This document shows, one piece after another, positions 7,314-14,326 of a stretch of DNA of 46,703 bases (positions are counted from its first letter, which is position 1; every line of letters begins with the position of its first letter). Under the pieces are notes generated by a model. That model was not told where the DNA came from and ran no database searches. It was given only the letters and a program-made list of their open reading frames with translations. Source of the stretch: Oscillospiraceae bacterium (GTDB taxonomy: Bacteria; Bacillota; Clostridia; Oscillospirales; Acutalibacteraceae); contig SVPI01000016.1 of the NCBI GenBank assembly GCA_015065935.1, forward strand, positions 1 to 46,703, written 5' to 3'. A program made the position numbers and the translations under genes.

Positions 7314-9335
7314 ATGATAAATAATGAAAAACACGATTTCTGCGGTAAGTGGATAACCAACGAAGAGTTTGCTAAATTAAACCCCAGAAATGTGTTTCAT
7401 AAGCAATTAGAGCCTGTTTCTTTGCCCTGCGATGAGCACAGAAATCGCCACATTTTATTCAGAAAAAAGGTTAGCATCGGCGAATTTAAAGAGGCTAAAA
7501 TTTATATCAGCGCCGATGATTATTATAAGCTTTATATAAACGGAGAGTTTGTAGCCCAGGGTCCAACCCCTGCCTATCATTTCCGTTATAATTATAATGT
7601 TGTTGATGTTTCGGGATATTTAAAGGATGGAGAAAACACCATCGCTGTTCACACCCTTTATCAAGGTCTTATTAACCGAGTTTGGCAAAGCGGCGATAAC
7701 CGCCACGGCCTTATTCTTGATTTGGTTGTTGACGGCAAAACCGTTGCTAAAAGCGATGAAACCTTTAAGGTAAGCTATCACAGTGCCTATACCGAAATGG
7801 GCGTTTGCGGCTACGAAACACAGTTTTTAGAAAGATATGATTCTAGTAGCCCCGAGGTGGGCTTTGAAAAACCTTGTTTTGATGATTCAAACTGGGCAAA
7901 TGCAAGGCTAAAACAGGTTGTGGATTACAATTTAAAAGAGCAGGAAAGTTCTATGCTGGTTTTTGAGGAAATTGAGCCTAAAATCTGTGAGACTCGGGAA
8001 AACAGCATTTTTTATGATTTCAGCGGAATTTTTGTTGGCTATTTTGTCGCCACTGCAAGGGGCAAAAAGGGCGATGTTATTAAAATCCGCTGCGGCCAGG
8101 AATTAAATGATGACGGCAGTCTTCGTTATAAGCTTCGCGCCAACTGCGTTTATGAGGAGGAATGGGTGCTGTCGGGAAATGAGGACACCCTCGACTGGTT
8201 CGATTATAAATCCTTCCGCTATGTTGAGGTTATCTTGCCAGAGGGCGTTCAGATAAGTAAAGTAAAGCTTACTGCAAAGCACTATCCCTTCAGCCTTAAA
8301 ACAAGACTTAAAGCCGAGTTTGCAAAGGATGAGAAACTGCGAAAGATTTGGGAGCTTTGCGTTCGCACCCAAAGGTACGGTGTTCAAGAGGTTATTCAGG
8401 ACTGTATGGAAAGGGAAAAGGGCTTCTATCTTGGAGACGGCTGCTACACCGCCTTAACCAATATGTTGCTCACAGGGGATGATTCAATGGTTAAGCGCCT
8501 TATTGATGATGCCTTTGCCACCGATTTTATTTCCGACACCCTTGTAACCTGTATGAACTGCTCCTTTATGCAGGAAATTGCAGAGTATCCCCTAATGCTC
8601 GTTTATCTTGTACTCTGGCATTATCGTTTCACAGGGGATAGGGAGTATCTTAAAATAAACTATCCCAAGGTTAAAAAACTGCTTGATGCTTATAAAAGGG
8701 ATTACGAAACCGAGGGACTCCTTAAAAATCTCGATAAATGGTGCGTTGTTGAGTGGCCTAAAAACTTCCAGCACGACTATGATGTTGACATAACCGAGGG
8801 CAAAATCTGCGAGGAGGCCCACGTTTCCCTTAACGCTTATTATCTTTATGCCGTTAAAACAGCCAACAAAATTGCCGAGGCGCTGGGAGAAAACTGCTAT
8901 CGCGATGAGGCGCCCCTTGTTTCAGCCTTTATGAAGGCATTTTACGATGAGGAAAAGCATCTTTTTAAGGATGGCGAAAACACAAAGCATAAAACCATTA
9001 TAGGCAACAGCTTTGTTTTTGCCTTTGACCTTTGTTCTGATGAGAAATTCAAGGAGAATTTCCTTAAAGAACTTAAAGAAAAAGGCATTCACTCGGTGTC
9101 CTTTTTCTGCGCATTTTGCGTTTTGCTGGGCCTTGCTGTAAACAACCGCTATGACCTTATAAAAAGAGAGCTTTTAGATGAGGGCGCCTGGCTCAGAATG
9201 CTTAAAGAGGATGCCACCACAACCTTTGAGGGCTGGGGCAGGGATACAAAGTGGAATACCTCACTTTTCCACCTGACAATGTCCTACGCCGCCATCTTTA
9301 TGGCCGAAACCGATTTAGATAAACTTTTCAAATAG
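7314..9335 (+). CDS. Alpha-L-rhamnosidase-like glycoside hydrolase (GH78-like)
   Basis: The product has 673 residues and no signal peptide. The N-terminal part has the beta-sandwich features of bacterial rhamnosidases (KVSIGEFKEAKIYISADDYY, YNVVDVSGYLKDGEN). The catalytic (alpha/alpha)6 half contains VIQDCMEREKGFYLGDG, the counterpart of the usual DCPxRxER...GD segment that carries the general acid, though Cys-Pro is replaced by Cys-Met. A late TFEGWGRDTKWNTSLFH segment matches the usual C-terminal E-x-W...H block. It should release terminal L-rhamnose from intracellular oligosaccharides. AGAGGTGA precedes the ATG at 7314, which is preferred to a GTG three codons earlier that overlaps that site. 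The next gene starts 10 bp after its stop. The divergent active-site signature means other unsaturated or deoxy-sugar substrates are possible. Confidence 0.75.
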   Translation: MINNEKHDFCGKWITNEEFAKLNPRNVFHKQLEPVSLPCDEHRNRHILFRKKVSIGEFKEAKIYISADDYYKLYINGEFVAQGPTPAYHFRYNYNVVDVSGYLKDGENTIAVHTLYQGLINRVWQSGDNRHGLILDLVVDGKTVAKSDETFKVSYHSAYTEMGVCGYETQFLERYDSSSPEVGFEKPCFDDSNWANARLKQVVDYNLKEQESSMLVFEEIEPKICETRENSIFYDFSGIFVGYFVATARGKKGDVIKIRCGQELNDDGSLRYKLRANCVYEEEWVLSGNEDTLDWFDYKSFRYVEVILPEGVQISKVKLTAKHYPFSLKTRLKAEFAKDEKLRKIWELCVRTQRYGVQEVIQDCMEREKGFYLGDGCYTALTNMLLTGDDSMVKRLIDDAFATDFISDTLVTCMNCSFMQEIAEYPLMLVYLVLWHYRFTGDREYLKINYPKVKKLLDAYKRDYETEGLLKNLDKWCVVEWPKNFQHDYDVDITEGKICEEAHVSLNAYYLYAVKTANKIAEALGENCYRDEAPLVSAFMKAFYDEEKHLFKDGENTKHKTIIGNSFVFAFDLCSDEKFKENFLKELKEKGIHSVSFFCAFCVLLGLAVNNRYDLIKRELLDEGAWLRMLKEDATTTFEGWGRDTKWNTSLFHLTMSYAAIFMAETDLDKLFK

Positions 9336-9345
9336 AGGTGCAACT

Positions 9346-11364
9346 ATGGAAATTTTAACAAAAGAACAACTTAAATCCCGTCACCCCAAAATTCAGTATT
9401 GGTTTTGGGATAAGCCGCTGCTAAAAAGTCAAGCCTTTAAGGAGCAGCTTGATTTACTGTGCGAAAAATCAGATTTCAACACCGTTATTTTAACCGAGCG
9501 CGATGGGGTTAACTTTTGGGAAGAGGATATGAAGCCCTATTTTGATAAGGCTATAAAACTTGCTCACGAGCGCGGCCTTAAAATAATGCTGCAGCTGTGG
9601 CCTCGTGGCCATTATCATAAAACCGAGGTTTCCTTAAAGGATGCCGTTGCTCTTGCCACCGAGCGAGAGGGTGTTATTACAAACGGCAAACTTACCCTTA
9701 ACAGTCTTTGCACCAGCGTCAGGTGGGAGGAAGCCGCCCCCTCTATTCATAATAAAATTTTAAAGGCCTACGCCTTTAAAAAGACAGGCGAGGGCTTTCA
9801 TGAGGAAAATTCCCTTGTTGATATTGCCGGTAAAGCCGTTATAACCGAAAACGGCAAAAGCACCTTAACGGCAGAGTTTAACTGTCCCGAGCTTGAGGGC
9901 TACACCGTTTATATGTTAACCGCTCATTATTATCAGTGCGCCGATATGTTCAGCCAAAAGAGGAAAGATGAGTTCAAGGAAATAATTGATTTTTATAAGG
10001 ATTCGGGCTTTGACAGCGTTGTTCTTGATGAATTTAAAAATCTTACTATAAATCCCCCCTGGGTTTCTGACATTTTTCACGACCGTTTCTACGGCGATAG
10101 CTTTAAGGCATACTTTGAAGAGAAAACAGGCAAGGATTTAGACCAGGTTCTTTTTGAAATGAGATATTGTCCCGAAAATAAAGAAAATGTGAGAATGAGC
10201 GCTATAAACATTTATTTTGACATTTTCAGGCATTCCACAAAGATTGTTGAAACCTTTGTGGCTGATTACACAAAAAAGACCTTTGGTAAAGATGCCTTTG
10301 ACGGACTTCACAACACCTATCATAACTGGCTCCAAAACGATGAAATCTGGATGACCTGCTGTAACTGGTGGGAGGTGCCCAGAAACTATGCCCAAACCGA
10401 TGAGGATATTTGCTATCCCATAAGGCTTGGTATTGCCTGCGGCTGTAAGGAATCCCTCATTTTTGATATGTATTACCACAAGGACCCTCAGGCCTTTGCC
10501 GATAAGGTAATGCGGGATGCCGCCTTTGGCAGCCGCCTTCACTACCACGCTATGAACGACCTTTATTACGGCGTTGATACAGGCAGCGCAGAGTTTCTTG
10601 ATTTTATTAAACCTGTTGAGGATAAAATAACCCTGCTTAACGCCTTTGACCCTAATGGTCTTCCCAAAATGGAACTGCTGGTCGTTTTCGGCTTTCCAAG
10701 CCTTTGCAACTGGTATCCCGATAAGGAGGCTCGAAGCGGCTTTGATATTAACAAAAAGCTGGTTATTGAAAAAAGGTGTATTGACCTTTGGAATAACGGT
10801 TTCTTTAATGCGCTGGCACCAAGCGATGCTATTGATGATGGCAGAATAACAAGGGATGCCGACGGTAAATTTGATTATTGCGGACATAAGTTTGATAAAA
10901 TGCTTTATCTTTATCCTGAATATGCCAAGGATAAAACCATTGCCGCATTAAAGAATTTTGCTACTGCCGATAACTTTGCCGTTATCGGTAGCCTTACCCA
11001 CGATTTTGACGGAAATAAGGTTGACGGCGGTTTCCTTGAAGACAGCACTCTGCCTGATGATGCCGATATTGCAAAGGAAATGAGCCTTACTAAAAACAAA
11101 TATGATGGTGGCTGCCTGCTTGAGGATGGCTCGGTTGTTATTGCCGATGTTGGATATTCTCAAAAGCAGGAGGAAAAAACAGTCTGCTTTACTGTTAACG
11201 GCCACAGTGTAAATGCTACCTATAAAGGCGTTTTCGCAATTAAATTAAAGGATAACGGCGAAATAGAAAAGGCCGCCTGCGGCGACTGCGCCCTTTTAGA
11301 GGTTAACGGCGAAAAAATTGCTATTCCCCATAGGCCGCAGGATATTTTAATTTGTGAAAAGTAA
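9346..11364 (+). CDS. Putative (beta/alpha)-barrel carbohydrate-active enzyme, family unassigned
   Basis: The 672-residue cytoplasmic product has no signal peptide. Residues 10-280 read like a TIM barrel: an initial WFWDKPL strand, then FNTVILTERDG, then a helix-strand GLKIMLQLWPRG, and later FDSVVLDEFKNL. The DEF at the end of that strand is a candidate acid/base or nucleophile. Aromatic-rich stretches (NTYHNWLQNDEIWMTCCNWWEVP) suggest a sugar-binding cleft. The C-terminal 150 residues form a beta-rich domain like those in GH-A glycosidases. It lies 10 bp after the rhamnosidase gene with an AGAGGTG ribosome binding site, so it is in the same operon and likely acts on the same glycan. I could not place it in a named family. 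Confidence 0.6.
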   Translation: MEILTKEQLKSRHPKIQYWFWDKPLLKSQAFKEQLDLLCEKSDFNTVILTERDGVNFWEEDMKPYFDKAIKLAHERGLKIMLQLWPRGHYHKTEVSLKDAVALATEREGVITNGKLTLNSLCTSVRWEEAAPSIHNKILKAYAFKKTGEGFHEENSLVDIAGKAVITENGKSTLTAEFNCPELEGYTVYMLTAHYYQCADMFSQKRKDEFKEIIDFYKDSGFDSVVLDEFKNLTINPPWVSDIFHDRFYGDSFKAYFEEKTGKDLDQVLFEMRYCPENKENVRMSAINIYFDIFRHSTKIVETFVADYTKKTFGKDAFDGLHNTYHNWLQNDEIWMTCCNWWEVPRNYAQTDEDICYPIRLGIACGCKESLIFDMYYHKDPQAFADKVMRDAAFGSRLHYHAMNDLYYGVDTGSAEFLDFIKPVEDKITLLNAFDPNGLPKMELLVVFGFPSLCNWYPDKEARSGFDINKKLVIEKRCIDLWNNGFFNALAPSDAIDDGRITRDADGKFDYCGHKFDKMLYLYPEYAKDKTIAALKNFATADNFAVIGSLTHDFDGNKVDGGFLEDSTLPDDADIAKEMSLTKNKYDGGCLLEDGSVVIADVGYSQKQEEKTVCFTVNGHSVNATYKGVFAIKLKDNGEIEKAACGDCALLEVNGEKIAIPHRPQDILICEK

Positions 11365-11377
11365 TTTTCATAGGCTC

Positions 11378-11406
11378 TTGATAGTATACTTATCCTGTGG
11401 TATAAT
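11378..11406 (+). promoter_or_regulatory. Promoter of the SPFH protein gene
   Basis: TTGATA (11378-11383) and TATAAT (11401-11406) are separated by 17 bp. An AAAGGAGAT ribosome binding site lies just before the ATG at 11438. Confidence 0.75.
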
Positions 11407-11437
11407 ATAATAAACAAATATTAAAGGAGATGTTTTT

Positions 11438-12376
11438 ATGGGTTATATTATTGCAGGTATAATAATTGTTTTGATTTTTTTATGCCTTCGCGTTGTTCCT
11501 CAGGCAACTGAATTTGTTATTGAACGCATCGGTAAATATCATAGCACTTGGGGTGCAGGTCTTCATTTCCTTATCCCTGTTATCGACCGTATTGCAAAAA
11601 AGGTAACCTTAAAGGAACAGGTGCTTGATTCACCGCCTCAGCCTGTTATTACAAAGGATAATGTTACAATGCAGATTGACACCGTTGTTTATTTCAAGGT
11701 GTTTGACGCAATGCTCTTTACCTATGGCGCAGTTAACCCTATAAGCGCGTTATCAAATCTTACTGCCACCACACTTCGTAACATTGTCGGCGAGCTGGAG
11801 CTTGATGATACGCTTACCTCCCGTGACACCATCAACGGAAAAATGACCGAAATTCTTGATTCGGCCACCGACCAGTGGGGAATTAAGGTTAACCGCGTTG
11901 AGCTTAAAAATATTATTCCGCCTGCCGAGATTCAAAACGCAATGGAAAAGCAGATGAAGGCAGAGCGTGACAGACGTGAAACTTTGCTTGAGGCCGAAGG
12001 TCACAAGGCCGCTGTTATTACCCGCGCTGAGGGTGATAAGCAGGCTATGATTTTAGCCGCCGAGGGTGAAAGAGATGCCCGCATTGCAAGGGCAGAGGGT
12101 GAGGCAAAGGCAATTCTGCTTGCCAAACAGGCCGAGGCTGATGGACTTGCCGCTCTTAAAGCGGCAGGCGCTGATGCAGCTGTTTTGGAGCTTAAAAAAT
12201 ATGAAGCGCTGATTTCAATGTCAAACGGCACCGCTTCGAAAATTATCGTTCCCACCGATGCGGTTGATATGACCAAGGCAAATGTTGTGTTCTCCGAAAC
12301 AACAGGCCTTGGCGATAACACACCCGCCGCTGATAAGCCCAAAAAGGCAAAAAAGCAGGACCCCTGCTGTGATTAA
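11438..12376 (+). CDS. SPFH/Band 7 (stomatin-prohibitin family) membrane protein
   Basis: The 312-residue protein has one N-terminal membrane helix (IIAGIIIVLIFLCLRV). An SPFH domain follows, with hallmark strings ATEFVIERIGKYHSTWGAG, FLIPVIDRI and QPVITKDNVTMQIDTVVYFKV. An alanine- and glutamate-rich coiled coil (EAEGHKAAVITRAEGDKQAM) then drives oligomerisation. It likely forms ring-like scaffolds that organise membrane microdomains or regulate membrane proteases, as HflC, QmcA and stomatins do. The C-terminus is a Lys-rich tail ending in a Cys-Cys pair (QDPCCD), which is unusual. The family is often paired with an NfeD gene; none lies next to it here. It has its own promoter and terminator. 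Confidence 0.9.
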   Translation: MGYIIAGIIIVLIFLCLRVVPQATEFVIERIGKYHSTWGAGLHFLIPVIDRIAKKVTLKEQVLDSPPQPVITKDNVTMQIDTVVYFKVFDAMLFTYGAVNPISALSNLTATTLRNIVGELELDDTLTSRDTINGKMTEILDSATDQWGIKVNRVELKNIIPPAEIQNAMEKQMKAERDRRETLLEAEGHKAAVITRAEGDKQAMILAAEGERDARIARAEGEAKAILLAKQAEADGLAALKAAGADAAVLELKKYEALISMSNGTASKIIVPTDAVDMTKANVVFSETTGLGDNTPAADKPKKAKKQDPCCD

Positions 12377-12385
12377 AATAAAAAC

Positions 12386-12418
12386 CGCCCAAGTGTTAAA
12401 ACTTGGGCGATTTTTTTT
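12386..12418 (+). terminator. Rho-independent terminator after the SPFH gene
   Basis: The CGCCCAAGT/ACTTGGGCG stem is followed by eight T residues, starting 9 bp after the stop codon. Confidence 0.85.
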
Positions 12419-12436
12419 AAAAAATTCAAAAGCCTA

Positions 12437-12507
12437 TTGACAAAATTCGCCTAAACGAATAAAATAATATTCGGTATAACGAATAAATAAAATGCGCTAT
12501 AACGAAT
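12437..12507 (+). promoter_or_regulatory. Promoter with three tandem palindromic operators (ATTCG-N6-CGAAT)
   Basis: Three 16-bp near-palindromes lie in a row: ATTCGCCTAAACGAAT at 12445-12460, ATTCGGTATAACGAAT at 12469-12484 and ATGCGCTATAACGAAT at 12492-12507. Their centres are 24 and 23 bp apart, slightly over two helical turns, so proteins bound to all three would lie on nearly the same face. A TTGACA (12437-12442) with a TAAAAT (12460-12465) 17 bp later overlaps the first site. Binding there should interfere with RNA polymerase. The downstream gene encodes a DNA-binding regulator, so autoregulation is the simplest reading. Confidence 0.75.
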
Positions 12508-12534
12508 GATATTGCGGCTTTAATGAGGTGTGCT

Positions 12535-13782
12535 ATGGAATATTTAAAAATTTCCCAAATTGCTGAAAACTGGGGCATTTCGCCAAGAAGAATTCAAATT
12601 TTGTGTTCAAAGGGTAAAATAGAGGGCGCTGTTCGCTTTGGCAGGGACTGGATGATTCCAAAGGGCGCCGCCCGTCCTATTGACGGCCGAACCAAGGTTG
12701 GCAGATTAGAGGAGGCCGAGCGACTAAACGCTCCGATGCCGTTGCCGAGAAAAACACCGTTTCTTTATATGAGCGACCTTTACAGCGTTCCGGGCACTGC
12801 CGAGGAATGCACCGAGAGCCTTTTTGAAAATCACGAGGCGCAGGTGCTTTTTGAGGCTGAAATTGCCTATTCAAGGGGAGAAATTGATAGGGTTTATGAA
12901 AGCGCAAACTATCTGCTTAATAAGCATTCGGGCTTTTATGCCGTGCTTTCTGCCGGAATGCTTTTGGCCCTTTGCGCCATTTGGCGAGGCGACCTTCTGA
13001 TGTGGCGAAAGGCAAAAAGGCACATTGTTGAAGCACCCATAAAGAATGATAATGACCGCGATATTGCTCTTTTCGCCATTACTGCAGTTGACAGTATTCT
13101 TTATGATGTAACCTCCTTTCCCGATTGGTTTAAAATAGGAAACTTTGAGCCCCTTCATAGGGACTCTCTGCCTGCCGCAAAGGTTTATTATGCAAAATAT
13201 CTTTATGCAGCGGGCTTTGCCGTTGCCACAAAGCAAATGGAGATGCAGGGTGTAAAGGGATTATCCCTTTTAACAATGATTCCTTACACCTTAGAGCCTA
13301 TGATTTCCCAGGCTATGGCTGATAAATCCATTATAGCGGAAATGTATATTCGAATGACCTGCGCCGCCGTTTATCACGCGGCAGGCAATGACACTCAGGC
13401 AATAAGACACATTGACCGAGCTATTAAGCTTGCCCTGCCTGATAAGCTTTACGGCTTTTTGGCAGAATATTGCCGCACGCTGGATTTCCTTTTAGAACAG
13501 CGCCTTTGCGCCGTTGACACGGAGGCCTGGAAAGAGGTTGAGCGGCTTTATAAAACCTATAATGTTGGTTGGTCGAAATTAAGCGGCAGTGTCAGAGGCA
13601 AAAACCTTATTTTGACCCTTTCAAAAAGAGAGAGGGAGGTGGCAAAGCTTGCCGCCTTTGGAATGCAAAACGGCGAAATTGCCGAAAAGTTGCATATTTC
13701 CCTTTCTGCCGTTAAGCAGGCTATTCGTGTTGTATCGGAAAAGACGGGTGCACCGCGTGATGAATTTGCCGCGTTTTTATAA
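12535..13782 (+). CDS. Transcription regulator with N-terminal MerR/excisionase-like HTH and C-terminal LuxR-type HTH
   Basis: The 415-residue protein starts with a MerR/excisionase-like winged helix: ISQIAENWGISPRRIQILCSKGKIEGAVRFGRDWMIP is split here as ISQIAENWGISPRRIQ followed by a wing ending GRDWMIP. The last 65 residues hold a LuxR/GerE-type HTH, with LSKREREVAKLAAFG as its opening helices and AEKLHISLSAVKQ as the recognition region. The roughly 300 residues between are helical and Ala-rich, reminiscent of the TPR-like segments of LuxR-family regulators. It has no membrane segment. The ATG at 12535 is preceded by GAGGTG; an upstream ATG at 12523 overlaps that site and is rejected. Three operators sit in its promoter and a terminator follows. 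The small protein and giant adhesin downstream are its likely targets, by position only. Confidence 0.7.
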   Translation: MEYLKISQIAENWGISPRRIQILCSKGKIEGAVRFGRDWMIPKGAARPIDGRTKVGRLEEAERLNAPMPLPRKTPFLYMSDLYSVPGTAEECTESLFENHEAQVLFEAEIAYSRGEIDRVYESANYLLNKHSGFYAVLSAGMLLALCAIWRGDLLMWRKAKRHIVEAPIKNDNDRDIALFAITAVDSILYDVTSFPDWFKIGNFEPLHRDSLPAAKVYYAKYLYAAGFAVATKQMEMQGVKGLSLLTMIPYTLEPMISQAMADKSIIAEMYIRMTCAAVYHAAGNDTQAIRHIDRAIKLALPDKLYGFLAEYCRTLDFLLEQRLCAVDTEAWKEVERLYKTYNVGWSKLSGSVRGKNLILTLSKREREVAKLAAFGMQNGEIAEKLHISLSAVKQAIRVVSEKTGAPRDEFAAFL

Positions 13783-13867
13783 CCCTAAAATATAAAAAAA
13801 GATATACAACTCTCAAAAAAATATGACCGAAAAATTTGTTTTTTGGTAGTACCGAAATAAAAAAAAG

Positions 13868-13914
13868 ATTGCTATACTTTCCTTGTAAAGAAAAGTATGG
13901 CAATTTTTTATTTT
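13868..13914 (+). terminator. Rho-independent terminator after the regulator gene
   Basis: ATTGCTATACTTT pairs with AAAGTATGGCAAT through one G-U pair, followed by TTTTTATTTT. An in-frame ATG at 13897 lies inside the 3' arm, which argues that the next gene does not start there. Confidence 0.75.
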
Positions 13915-13938
13915 GTCAAAACTAAAGGGGGAGATAAA

Positions 13939-14283
13939 GTGCTGAGCACTCAACACTCAAATAACACCGATTCAGTTTACGAGGGTGCTATATATAAAAT
14001 TTTATGTATTGAGGATAACACCTTTGAAATCAGATACGGTTACTACGCGGAAATTGAAAAAAAAAATCCGGCTGTTGAGCCGATGCCCATTTACCCCGAT
14101 TTCATTAAAAATCCAAAACACACAAAAGAAGGTTTTTCCTTCGTGACAAAAATGCAGGACGCCTGCGGACATTATAAAGGCAAGTTTGCAAGATTTAAGG
14201 AATGTGCCGAATGTGAATTTTTTAAAGAGGGCCAGGACCTAATCGGAATTTGCACCTGCACCAAAAGAAAGAAAAACGAATGA
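13939..14283 (+). CDS. Small cytoplasmic protein with a C-terminal cysteine cluster, function unknown
   Basis: The product is 114 residues when read from the GTG at 13939, which has AAGGGGGAGAT 4 bases upstream. A longer frame from an ATG at 13897 would start inside the regulator's terminator and is unlikely. The C-terminal third has six cysteines (CGHYKG, ECAECEFF, GICTCTKR), including CxxC- and CxC-type spacings that could bind Zn2+ or an iron-sulphur cluster. The N-terminal half is a beta-rich region (YKILCIEDNTFEIRYGYY) resembling small SH3-like or PilZ-like barrels, but no family is assigned. The giant adhesin starts 43 bp downstream, so a shared role at the cell surface or a regulatory role is possible. 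Confidence 0.65.
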   Translation: MLSTQHSNNTDSVYEGAIYKILCIEDNTFEIRYGYYAEIEKKNPAVEPMPIYPDFIKNPKHTKEGFSFVTKMQDACGHYKGKFARFKECAECEFFKEGQDLIGICTCTKRKKNE

Positions 14284-14305
14284 TAAGAAATGGGCACTAT
14301 ATAAT
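14275..14305 (+). promoter_or_regulatory. Candidate promoter of the giant adhesin with an operator half-site at the -35 position
   Basis: TATAAT is at 14300-14305. At the -35 position there is no consensus hexamer, but AACGAATGATA (14275-14285) is identical over 11 bases to operator 3 and its right flank at 12501-12511. A weak -35 overlapped by a binding half-site is the arrangement of an activator-dependent promoter. The inference rests on one short match. Confidence 0.4.
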
Positions 14306-14326
14306 ATACTAACGGAGGAAAAACAA

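Noticed and set aside
10138-10887. 249-residue antisense frame within the unassigned barrel enzyme gene
   Set aside because: It lies opposite a well-supported operon gene, has no ribosome binding site and has low-complexity composition typical of a shadow frame.
13897-13938. Longer start for the small Cys-rich protein
   Set aside because: The ATG at 13897 lies in the 3' arm of the upstream terminator. The GTG at 13939 has a strong AAGGGGGAGAT site.
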